From Garcia nutans (lineage: Eukaryota; Streptophyta; Magnoliopsida; Malpighiales; Euphorbiaceae), in NCBI GenBank assembly GCA_947685225.1, contig CANTUV010000072.1, forward strand, positions 7,006,001-7,070,000: a DNA stretch of 64,000 bases. The letters run 5' to 3'. Within the stretch, counting starts at the first letter, position 1, and each line of letters starts with the position of its first letter. The notes below the pieces were generated by a model, which saw nothing but the letters and a program-made list of their open reading frames with translations, did not search any database and was not told the DNA's origin. Made by a program: the position numbers and the translations under genes. Shown piece after piece: positions 36,814-46,587 of this stretch.

Positions 36814-37275
36814 CTAACAAAATACATAAATAAAACAATAATTATCATAATAAACAAGACACAAATCTATAACAAAAACTAATAAAACATCTAGTAATCT
36901 TTCAATTTCGTCCTTGATATTTAGAGCAGAAAGCATCCCACCAAAAGGAGATTTGGTTCCCTCAACTTTCTTTCTCTTCAGCATAGCATATCTAACATCT
37001 TCCTCAGAAGTTTGGTGATGAGGTTTGTGAATTTTCTCACCTCTTTTGGACTGTGGAGGAGATGGAGGATCATCTATAGGTTCTCTTATTGTGATTCCTG
37101 GAGCTCTCCTTGCTTTTCCTTTTATTTTGGAGGTTGTCTTCTTTTTAGGAGCAATTAGAATAGAAAGAAAAAGAAGAAAACTGGAAAACAGAGAGTGATT
37201 TGAGAAACAGATGAGTTTGAGAGGATTTTCGAGATTCAAAGGGAAGTTTATATGCTTTAATGACCAAAATATCAA
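36814..37275 (-). pseudogene. Unidentified ORF downstream of copia pol
   Basis: 153 codons. The first 40 residues are hydrophobic and probably not the native start. An internal segment, APKKKTTSKIKGKARRAPG, is basic, followed by a Pro/Ser-rich stretch (IDDPPSPPQSKRGEK) and a charged part (HHQTSEEDVRYAMLKRKK), then a hydrophobic end. I do not recognise a domain. In SIRE elements an extra, env-like ORF occurs between pol and the 3' LTR, and the location fits, but the sequence gives no proof. It could be a captured host fragment or chance. Confidence 0.35.
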
Positions 37276-37394
37276 AGAAACTGATGTATCATACTCTTAA
37301 ATAGAAGAAATTAAGAAAATAGCCGTTTATGATTGTTGAAAGTTAAGAGTTGCGACTTGTCATACAGCCAACGGTTACAAAATTTTAAGCAGAG

Positions 37395-37625
37395 TGTACA
37401 GAGTGCGGTCGCACATTCAAAAGGGTGCGATCGCGAAATGCGGTCTAGCGACCATTAGCATGATCAGTACGCTCGCGGGTGAAGAAACTATTTGTAACGG
37501 TCGAAACTGTTCAAATTATTGCGTTCGCGCACAAATTTTCTCGACCGCGCACAGAGTTTTTTATTTGAATGAATCTGGCAGACGAGATAGCGATCGCTAT
37601 GGTCAATGGAGAAAACGCGACTCAC
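37395..37625. repeat. CG-rich palindromic stretch (GCGGTCGC/GCGATCGC type)
   Basis: GAGTGCGGTCGCACATTC, GGGTGCGATCGCGAAATG, TTCGCGCACAAATTTTCTCG and GATAGCGATCGCTATGG are self-complementary words in a strikingly CpG-rich 230 bp. The core GCGGTCGC/GCGACCGC recurs in the G LTRs (48070-48345). Confidence 0.7.
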
Positions 37626-37725
37626 TTAGAAATGAAAGAGTCAAGGAAAGATGGAAGATTTTTCTAATGTTTAGGCAAAAAAAGGTTTATGCATATTGAA
37701 ACTTCAATGATAGGCAATTTTTTTA

Positions 37726-39122
37726 TTAATTCAAAGTGATTCCATCAATCATTCCTAAATTAAGTTTAATGAAGTTAAGTCTATCTTCATTCAAGGGTTT
37801 TGTAAATATATCAGCAAGTTGATTTTGTATATCTATAAATTCTAGGATTATATTCTGATTTTGTACATTTTCTCTCAAGAAATGATGTCTAATATCTATA
37901 TGTTTGGATCTTGAGTGTTGGATAGGATTTTTAGACAAATTGACAGCACTAGTGTTGTCACATTTAATGGAGATATTGTTAAATACTTTACCATAGTCAA
38001 GCAATTGTTGTTTCATCCATAATACTTGTGTGCAACAAAAACATGCTGCAACATATTCGGCTTTCGTTGTGGATAAAGCAACCGATGCTTGTTTTTTACT
38101 ATGCCAAGAAACTAGACAATTTCCAAGAAAGTGACATGCTCTTGTAGTGCTTTTCCTATCTAAGATACTACCAGCATAATCTGCATCTGAAAAGCCTATG
38201 ATATGAAATGATGTGTTTTTAGGATACCAAAGTCCTAAATGCATTGTACCACTCAAATATTTCAAAATTCTCTTAGTGGCATTCAAGTGTGATTCTTTAG
38301 GATTAGTTTGAAATCTAGCACAAAGACATACACTATACATTATATCAGGTCTGGAAGCGGTTAAGTAAAGTAGTGATCCGATGATACCTCGATATTTCTT
38401 CTCATCTACTGCTTTACCATTTTCATCTTTACCTAATTTCAAGGATGTGCTCATAGGAGTTTTGCTAGTTTTGCAGCCATCCATTCCAAATTTCTTGATG
38501 AGTTCTTTTGTATATTTGGATTGGTTGATGAAGATCTCATCTTCACATTGCTTGACTTGCAGTCCAAGGAAGAACTTGAGTTCACCCATCATGCTCATTT
38601 CAAATTCCCTAGTCATACAAGAAGCAAATTCTTTGCACAAGGCTTCATTAGTAGCTCCAAATATTATGTCATCCACATAAACTTTTACAATTAAAATGTT
38701 ATGCTTGTCCTTTTTAACAAAAAGAGTTGTGTCTACTTTTCCTTTTGAAAAACCATTTTCAAGTAAATATGCACTAAGTTTATCATACCAAGCTCTTGGT
38801 GCTTGTTTCAATCCATATAAAGCTTTGGTAAGTTTGAAAACATGATCAGGAAATTTGTAGTTTTCAAAACCAGGAGGTTGTTCTACATAAGCTTCTTCGC
38901 TTATAAGTCCGTTTAGAAATGCACTTTTAACATCCATTTGAAAAAGCTTAAAGTTCATGTGACATGCAAAAGCAAGTAATATTCTAATAGCTTCTAATCT
39001 GGCTACGAGGGCAAAGGTTTCATCATAGTCAATACCTTCTTCTTGATTATAGCCTTTGGCTACCAATCTTGCTTTATTTCTAACAATGTGACCATTTTCA
39101 TCAAGCTTATTCCTATAGACCC
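37726..39122 (-). pseudogene. Copia reverse transcriptase and RNase H
   Basis: A long open frame (446 residues from 39066) with VKSAFLNG (first catalytic Asp in QMDVKSAFLNG), LYGLKQAPRAWYDKL, VYVDDIIFGAT (catalytic Asp pair), then the RNase H motifs FSDADYAGS, TTKAEYVA and KCDNTSA, and the end QLADIFTKPLNEDRLNFIK. Sequence upstream of the first Met (KWVYRNKLDENG) is in the same frame to about 39122, where a frameshift separates it from integrase. The domain itself is unbroken, unlike the rest. Confidence 0.92.
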
Positions 39123-40372
39123 ATTTGCATTATAGAGTGATCTGTAGGTCTAGGAGTAAGTTGCCAAACGTTATTTCTTTCAAATTGATTAAGTTCATCT
39201 TGCATTGCAGTTATCCAATTTTCATCATTTAAAGCCTCCTCAACAGTCTTTGGCTCAATTTGAGAAACAAAAGCAAAATTAACATCTACATGATTAATTT
39301 TAGATCTAGTAATTACTCCCTTAGATGTTTCTCCAATGATGAGTTCCTTAGGATGGTCTTTCTTGTATTGCCAATCCTTAGGTAGATCTTGAGTCTTTTC
39401 TTCAAGTTCATGTTGATTGATATTTGGAGCATCAATGGATTCAAGAGGTTCAAGAGTACCTGCAGGGTCATTGAAAGTAATACCTTTCTTCTGATCACGA
39501 TTAGATGATTCATCAAATACAACATGCATTGATTCTTCTATAACTAGAGTTTTCATGTTAAATACCCTATATGCTTTGCTATATGATGAATATCCTAAGA
39601 ATATGCCTTCATCTGATTTGGATGAAAAATTTCCAAGATTATCCTTGGTATTCAATATGAAGCATTTGCATCTGAATACTCTAAAATATCCAATTCTGGG
39701 TATTCTTCCATTCCATAGCTCATAAGAAGTTTTATTAGTTAAATGCCTTTTGTAAACACGATTTGCAATGTAACAAGCTGTATTAATTTCTTCTGCCCAA
39801 AAATAAGATGGTAAATCATATTCATTGAGCATTGTCCTAGCCATTTCAATTAAAGTTCTATTTTTCCTTTCAACTACACCATTTTGCTGTGGAGTTTTAG
39901 GAGCAGAAAAATTATGTGAAATGCCAAGTTCATTGCAAAAGCCTTCAAAATTTTCATTCTCAAATTCTTTGCCATGATCACTTCTAATAGATGTGATCAC
40001 ATATCCTTTTTCATTTTGAACTCTTTTTGCAAACGTTTTGAAGTAATTAAAGGCTTCATTCTTTTGAGCTAAGAAATTAACCCATGTGAATCTAGAGTAA
40101 TCATCAACAAGAACAAATGCATATGATTTGCCTCCTAAGCTTGTAACTCTATTTGGTCCAAACAAATCCAAATGAATGAGCTCTAAAGGTCTAGAGGTAC
40201 TTATAACACTCTTTGATTTAAATGAACTTTTATGTTGCTTACCATGTTGACAAGGTTCACAAATCCTATCTTTGTCATATTTTATCTTAGGTAGGCCATC
40301 AACTAAGTTTTCATTGCAGATATATTTCAATTGATCCATACCAGCATGTCCTAGTCTTCTATGCCATAATCA
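39113..40372 (-). pseudogene. Copia integrase
   Basis: The 408-residue frame starts inside the zinc-binding region (ICEPCQHGKQHKSSF; the preceding LWHRRLGHAGM lies after a TGA at about 40371). The catalytic core has HLDLFGPN, FVLVDDYSRFTWV (Asp), IRSDHGKEFEN (Asp) and QQNGVVERKNRTL (Glu). A C-terminal region with FLGYSSYSKAYRVFN follows. It ends in a frameshift (SIMQMGL-stop) just before the RT start. Confidence 0.9.
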
Positions 40373-40804
40373 TGCATCATTATTAGTGGACATTAAACAT
40401 TTAAATGTATGATTTGAATGTATGTTGATATTATAAGTGTTGTTTGTTCTAGTACCCTTAAATATGATAATATCATTTGAATTCGTGATCTTGCATTCTT
40501 TGGAATCAAAATTGACAAAGTATGCTTTATCGCAAAGTTGACTGACACATAGCAAGTTATGTTTCAAACCATCAACAAGCCATACATCTTCTATTAAATC
40601 CTTACCAATAGAACCAATGGAGCCAACGCCAAGAATTTTACCTTTAGCATTGTTTCCAAAAGTCACATTACCTCCATGTTTGTAGGTAATACTTGTAAAG
40701 AGCTTTGCATTCCCAGTCATATGCCTTGAGCATCCACTATCCACAAGCCATGTGCATTCGTTGATAGTAGATTTTAGGCATACCTGCAAGGCAATAGTGA
40801 TCAT
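40370..40804 (-). pseudogene. Copia protease
   Basis: 144 residues with WLVDSGCSRHMTGN near the start, where D-S-G is the catalytic triad of copia retropepsin, then GVGSIGSIGKDLIEDVW and HNLLCVSQLCDKAY. The frame ends with TGA in a context (NDA-stop-LWHRRLGH) where Trp is usual. The gag stop overlaps the protease start by a few bases, so a frame change separates gag from protease. Confidence 0.88.
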
Positions 40805-42337
40805 CTTCTTTTAGGTACCCACATGAAGTTGGGTCCTTGATGGTTAGTAGTAAAAGTGCCTTCTAACTTGAGATGAGCCTTTCTTATATAACAAGAAAAA
40901 TTTTTGTGTCCGAATTTCATGCAATATGTGTATTGCCATGGTGTTCTATACTTATGCATTTTTCTTTTTGTATTTATAGTATCATGCATACAACTACAAG
41001 CATGTGATTTCTTTTGTGCAGGTTTAGTGTATAAAAATGCATAATTATTTTTGGCTTTACTTCCTAGCAAACCATAAGAAGTTCTTTTGGTACTTTTAGA
41101 CTTGGTGCAAGCATCTTTGATATGAACATCAGAAATTTCAATTGTAGATGCTTTTACAAATGTTGGTTTGCTTGGTGCAATGTTGGTTGAGCCATTGAAT
41201 CCTAATCCATATTTTAAGGAAGGTGATCTTTGGTTATTAATTAATGTGTCTAATGCTTCCTTTCCTTTATGAAATCTGGAAATTGATTCTTTTAGTTCTT
41301 TTAGTTCATGCTTCAATGTTTCATTTTCTTTAATAACTTTTTCTAAGTCATTTGAGTTTTTATTTAACTCTCCTATCGTATTCATCAAGTGTTCATTTGA
41401 GGTTTTCAATTCTAAGGTAGAGTTCTTTAAGCATATAAAATCTTTTTCTAACTTAGAGTTTTTCTCTTTATAAAGCATCATTTTAGAAAAATATTTTTCT
41501 ATTTTAAAGTTTATGTGCTCAATCAAATCACTATCATCTATATCATTTGTATCATTATGTGCTACTAGATCAAAGGATTGAGTACTTACCTCATTGGAGT
41601 CATCTTCAATAGCCATGAGACATAGATTTGCAACTCCTTCTTCTTCTTCTTCTTCACTTGAAGAAGAGTCATCCCATGTGGCTTTGAGAGACTTTTTCTT
41701 TTCTTTATCCCATTTCTTTTTGTTCTTTAATTTGAAGCAATCTGATTTAATGTGACCATTTTTTCCACATTCATAGCATTTTACCTCATTTTTCTTTTCT
41801 TTATCTTTGAAGGAGAATTTTGGAGGTGTACCTTTATTTGCTTGTAATCTTTTCTTCCTTTTCCATTCATTGATTTTTTTTGAGAACATTGCCATTTCAT
41901 CTTCATCATCAGTACCTTCATTGCTTGAGCTCTCAACTTCTTTGATTGCTTTGAGTGCAATTGGTTTTCTCTTTTCTTTTTCATCTTGATCTTCTTCTTT
42001 TTCACTGTGTAGCTCAAATGTGAGTAGTTTGCCAACTAGCTCGTCGGTTCTTAATGTGCTGAGATCATGAGCTTCTTCTATGGATGATACTTTCGATTTA
42101 AAGTTTTTTCTAGCTCTTAGGGCTCTCAAGATTTTACTGTTTACATCACCTTGATCATATACCTTGCCATACTTCTTTAGTTCATTGACAATAGCAAGCA
42201 AGCGATTGGTCATGTCGGTGACATTTTCATTTGATTTCATCTTGAATAGCTCATACTCATGAACATGCATTTGTTTCTTGGTAAATCTCACTTGAGTCGT
42301 ACCTTCATGGTAGTTTTCGAGTGTTTTCCAAATGCGA
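40801..42337 (-). pseudogene. Copia gag, N-terminus missing
   Basis: 496 residues from 42291, with the frame open upstream to the break at about 42337 (IWKTLENYHEGTTQV). The UBN2-type capsid region occupies residues 1-95, the zinc knuckle CYECGKNGHIKSDC about 172-185, an acidic serine tract about 208-222, and a long coiled coil about 265-345 (NEHLMNTIGELNKNSNDLEK, then ENETLKHELKELKESIS). This layout is typical of SIRE gag. Roughly the first 100-150 residues are absent. Confidence 0.85.
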
Positions 42338-42948
42338 TCAAATAAGGATGATTGTGAGAGGGGTGTTACCTAATCTTCGTGAGAGGATGTCTCATACACT
42401 CATCCATGATTTCAAAGAACTTCTCCAAGCTGGTCTACAAATTGAAGAGTGGGAAAGGGAGAAGAATCGCTTTTCAATAAGAAGGAATGAGAAAGGGAAC
42501 AACCAGCCTAACAATCAAAGCACACAAAAAGAAGTTGATGTTAATGTAACTGATCAAGCAAATAGAAGGCAGTTTTCAAATTTGGGGAAGCCTTTGTCTT
42601 GGGTCTTTAATAAGCTACAAAAGAAAGGGTTGTTACAACCATTGGCTCCTCGAACTTTACCTATTCCATTACCCCCAAAATTTGATACTAAGGCTTTTTG
42701 TCAATTTCATCATACTCAAGGACATAGACTGATAGGTGTACCCGATTAAGGCATGAGATCCAAGATTTGATTGATAGTGGCAAGCTACCTGAGCCGGATA
42801 AGCCCAATACCAAGGACAACCCTTTGCCTAAATTTGGATGAGTGCCACCACCAGCAACTTTTATGGTGGGAAAAGGATTGGAAGAAGATTTTGTTTTATC
42901 CTCTTTTCAAGATGGGAATGTTGAAGATGTGAAAGGAAAAGAAGCCTA
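42338..42948 (+). pseudogene. Element E gag fragment
   Basis: It starts at DQIRMIVRGVLPNL, the capsid C-terminus, matching element A gag on the other strand. RMSHTLIHDFKELLQAGLQ and KAFCQFHHTQGH (zinc-knuckle-like) follow. One frameshift at about 42727 breaks the frame; the rest reads CTRLRHEIQDLIDSGKLPE to a TAA at about 42946. The match to A is lost shortly after EDFVLSSFQDG, so protease never follows. Confidence 0.82.
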
Positions 42949-45344
42949 ACTCAATGAACTTTCCTTAGCTTGAATGTTTGTTTTCAATCTTACTTTATTT
43001 AATATTTTGGAACTATTGTGTTTTTCAAATTTAAAGTTGTTTGAATAAATTACTTTCATCAAAATTTTTATTGGTCTTTGTTCATTTTGGTGCTCGACCA
43101 ATGAGGAATCTAGCTTGATAATTCATGAATTAATATATTTATGCATCATGAGTTGAATGACTTTACTAGGTGAGGGAATGGCTCTATAGCATTGAGTTGT
43201 ATATGCTTACTTAGAGAAGGCTCCTGCATATTTACCTTTGTCTAGGTCCTAGTCAGTCTTAGAACATACTTTGACAAACTTTTGAGGCGAAATTGAACTC
43301 TACTTATTTAAGAGAGAAATGATCTAGGCATTGTTTGGTTAGCCAACAACTAGTATTCACCCAATTAAATATCAATCCCTAGTTGTCCCTTTGAGCCTTC
43401 ATAAAATTTTAGCTTTCTTTTTATTGGCTTACAAACCCCAATAACCTACCCTGAGCTGTTGTGATACTTTTGACAAGTCTTATGATTACTAAGATGAATA
43501 GGCAAGAAGATCAAAGAAAGCAATGATTAGTCAAGATCATGAGGATAGTTGAAGTTTCAAGACCATGAAGATAGTTGAAGTTCTCAAGACCATGAAGATA
43601 GTTGAAGTTCTCAAGATCATAAGGATAGTTGATGTTCTCAAAACCATAAGGGTAGTTGAAGTTTTCCTAATATCTCTAATATATCAACATCAACATCAGA
43701 GTAACAAATGATTTATCCCTATTAAAGAAGATTTATGTTACTCCACTTATCCATTATTGGAAGCCCAAGTTAGTACAAACCAAAACAACTCTTTTTAGAG
43801 CTAAAAAAACAAAAAAGAGAAAAAACAAAAAAACAAAAGAAAAAAAAATAAAAAAAATAAAAGGAAGAAAGATAAAATCTAAAAAGGTGGTTCAAAAAGC
43901 CAACTGAGTTCTCTTTTACCTAAGACAGCAAAAGGCTTCCATTTTATGGATTGACTTGAATTGGTCCCAACACAACCAAAGATTCAATCAAAATCAAAGA
44001 AAAAGGAGGAAGACCATCCAGTTCTTGAAAGTTCTATACTTGATAGTCCTACAAGAAAGAAGGAAAAAATGATAAAAGAAAGGGAAGAGTAAGGAAAGAG
44101 AAAGAAGAGGGAAGAGTAAGAAAAATAAAGAGGAAAAAAGGGAAAAGAAGAAAAGAATTGGGTCTTAAACTTTTTGCAAGGGCAAAAACTATCCTAATCA
44201 AGATCCAGATTAATGCCAAGAAGATAGAAGGAATTTGGAGTCTAGAAAGATTGGTCCCAACTGTCTAAAGTTCCAACAAGAAATTTGTAGTGTGAGGGTT
44301 TGTCCATTGTGTCACACCAGCTCCAATCTCAAAATGGCCTCCACTTTAACCAATGTCCCTTATAGACCCCATTTCAAGCCTATCAAAGACCTGTTGATCT
44401 CTCTTGGTAGGTAGAGTCTATTAGTGGAGATAGTTTGGATAAGCATGCATATGAGATAGACAATATTTAAACTCAAATGAGACCTTTGGCCAAGCAATGT
44501 GTATGTGCCTATTTGAAGTGCAACAGTTCTTGCTTAAATAGAAATGATTCCCGAGTTTAGTACGGTAACTAGGGTTGTCATGTTATAGATATATTAATTT
44601 GGAAAAATCAAGTCCTGAGGTACATTGACATCGATTTGGCAAAGGCAACATTTGATTTCAAAATCAAAATTCAAAAAAAAAAAGAGTGTTTTGTCATACA
44701 AAGCCTTCAAGTTAAGGGAAATATGTTGAATTGATTATTGGCAAGGTCATGAAGAAACTACCAACTGACAAGCTGAAACATAGTTTGAAATGGATACATC
44801 CCTGACTCTGCTGCTTAGGGTCTCCACCACTCATGTTTTCAACATCTTGAAGATAAAAGCAAAATGTAAAGCTTTTGATCATTTCAATGCGAGACTTGAA
44901 CGAGCGTCAAAAAGGAACCAATGAGAACACTTCTGCTAATCACCTCGGTCTGTGAGTCGATGGAACGATTGTAAGTATTATTCATGCATATCATGCATAC
45001 ATGAGCATATTACATCGCACTTTCTTATCTTAATGAATAGCAAACACCCTGCAAATTAAAGAATCAAAAGAAGATATTGAATCAAGGGGGGCATGGATAG
45101 CCTATTCGCTTGTGGAAGCCCCAGTCACTTTGCAAAGAGAAGAAATGCATGCTTATGCAAAGAACTAGACAAGAAAAACATCAATCAAAGCTTGCATGAA
45201 AGAAAAAATCCTTGGGGGGCAAGGAGAGGATATAAGATCCAATCAAAATTGGAGAAAAAAGGAAAAGCAGTTGCAAGGGAAAAGTGATTAAAGTGCAAAA
45301 ACTCCCTTGGAAGATCAAAACAAGGAAAGAAGAACATGGATCAA
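42949..45344 (+). other. Element E noncoding region
   Basis: No retroviral protein is found in any frame. It holds a 27-bp tandem array (43532-43665), a purine/A-rich tract (43800-43870 and 44050-44160), and otherwise plain AT-rich sequence. It replaces pol in this element. Confidence 0.6.
43532..43665 (+). repeat. 27-bp tandem repeat
   Basis: About five copies of a unit like CAAGACCATGAAGATAGTTG plus AAGTTCT. Starts at 43561, 43588 and 43615 show the 27-bp period directly. Confidence 0.9.
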
Positions 45345-45655
45345 GCAAGACATGGCCAAGCCAAATCAAGCTTGGCCGTGTCACCTCAAAGGAAATCTTG
45401 GCAGAATATGACACGGGCAGGAGACACGGCCAAGCCACTGGCCTTGTCTCACCTAAAGGGCAAAGCCAAGAAAGACCAAGCAAAGAGAGAAGGGAAGCAG
45501 TAGGTGATACTGGCAGGCGACACGGTCAAACCATGTGACACGGCCACAAGCTTGGCCGTGTCCCATCCTAAGCCAAGAATAAAGAAGAACCAAAGAAAAA
45601 ACACAAAAGCTGACACACCCAGGGGACACGGCCAAGCCACTAGTCGTGTCTCTCC
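45345..45655. repeat. GC-rich palindromic cassette inside element E
   Basis: GACATGGCCAAGCCAAATC, GACACGGCCAAGCCACTGG, TGACACGGCCACAAGCTTGG with CCGTGTC, and GGACACGGCCAAGCCACTAG form GACACGGCC/GGCCGTGTC pairs. Here the cassette lies in an internal region, not in an LTR. Confidence 0.8.
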
Positions 45656-45673
45656 CATCTTCAAAGAACAAAG

Positions 45674-46000
45674 AAGACCCAATCTCAAAGGATGAAGATT
45701 CATTTTCAAGGATGAAGACCCGATCTCAAAGGATGAAGATCCATTTTCAAGGGTAAAGATCCGATCTCAAAGGATGAAGATCCATTTTCAAGGGTGAAGA
45801 CCCGATCTCAAAGGATGAAGATCCATTTTCAAGGGTGAAGACCCGATCTCAAAGGATGAAGATCCATTTTCAAGGGTGAAGAACCGATCTCAAAGGATGA
45901 AGATCCATTTATAAGGGTGAAGACCCAATCTCAAAGGACGAAGATCCATTTTTAAGGGTGAAGACCCGATCTCAAAGGGTGAAGATCAATTTTGATGGTG
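45674..46000 (+). repeat. 41-bp tandem repeat, about 8 copies
   Basis: The unit runs AAGACCCGATCTCAAAGGAT then GAAGATCCATTTTCAAGGGTG. Starts at 45674 and 45715 fix the 41-bp period. It is the first of three consecutive arrays. Confidence 0.93.
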
Positions 46001-46074
46001 AAGAATCACAATGCATAAAACAGCCGGAGCAGTCAGACTTCTCAAATGATAAAAGGTCAGTCAAACTCAATCTT

Positions 46075-46290
46075 AGGTCCAAGTACCCAAGCTCGGGTCC
46101 AAGTACCCAAATCAAATCAATCTCGGGTCCAAGTACCTAATCCCCAGTCCAAGTACCCAAATTAAATCAATCTCGGGTCCAAGTACCCAAATCAAATCAA
46201 TCTCGGGTCCAAGTACCCAAATCAAATCAATCTCAAGTCCAAGTACCCAAATAAAGTCAATCTTGGGTCCAAGTACCCAATACAAGGTCT
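46075..46290 (+). repeat. 30-bp tandem repeat, about 7 copies
   Basis: The unit is AAGTACCCAAATCAAATCAA plus TCTCGGGTCC. Starts at 46151, 46181, 46211 and 46241 are exactly 30 bp apart. Confidence 0.93.
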
Positions 46291-46587
46291 AAAACCCAAA
46301 TTTTCCTTAGGTCCAGAACCTAGAATTATCCTTGAGTCCAGAACTCGAACCGGGTCCAGAACCAGAATTTTCCTTAGGTCCAGAACCTAGAATCTCCCTT
46401 GAGTCTAGAACTTGAACCGGGTCCAGAACCCAAATTTTTCTTAGGTCCAGAACCTAGAATTATCCTTGAGTCCAGAACTCGAACTGAGTCCAGAACCCAA
46501 ATTTTTCTTAGGTCCATAACCAAGAATTATCCTTGAGTCCAGAACTCGAAACGGGTCCAGAACCCAAATTTTCCTTAGGTCCAGAAC
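46291..46587 (+). repeat. 67-bp tandem repeat, left block (interrupted by element G)
   Basis: The unit contains AATTATCCTTGAGTCCAGAA, CTCGAACCGGGTCCAGAACC and a CAAATTTTTCTTAGGTCCAG part. The array is cut at 46587 by the G insertion and continues at 49424 and at 57305. Confidence 0.92.

Larger units (their letters stand above)
35274..42337 (-). mobile_element. SIRE-like Ty1/copia remnant, 5' end missing
   Basis: On the minus strand: gag with a zinc knuckle and coiled coil, protease, integrase, RT and RNase H. Integrase before RT is the copia order. The long coiled-coil gag tail and GKEALDTL motif point to the SIRE/Maximus lineage. The 5' LTR and the gag N-terminus are absent; the break at 42338 joins a Tat gag fragment at a shared GATCAAAT word. 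The left limit is where element B's LTR alignment stops. The 3' LTR boundaries are not certain. Confidence 0.82.

Noticed and set aside
37394..37699. 101-codon plus-strand frame across the CpG-rich palindromes
   Set aside because: Antisense to the copia remnant, no recognised motif, and open mainly because the local GC content rises.
45093..45287. 64-codon plus-strand frame in element E
   Set aside because: Short, no motif, lies in a noncoding stretch between gag and the tandem arrays.
45674..46290. CRISPR-like regular repeats
   Set aside because: The 41- and 30-bp units are direct tandem repeats without unique spacers, in a plant retroelement 3' UTR.
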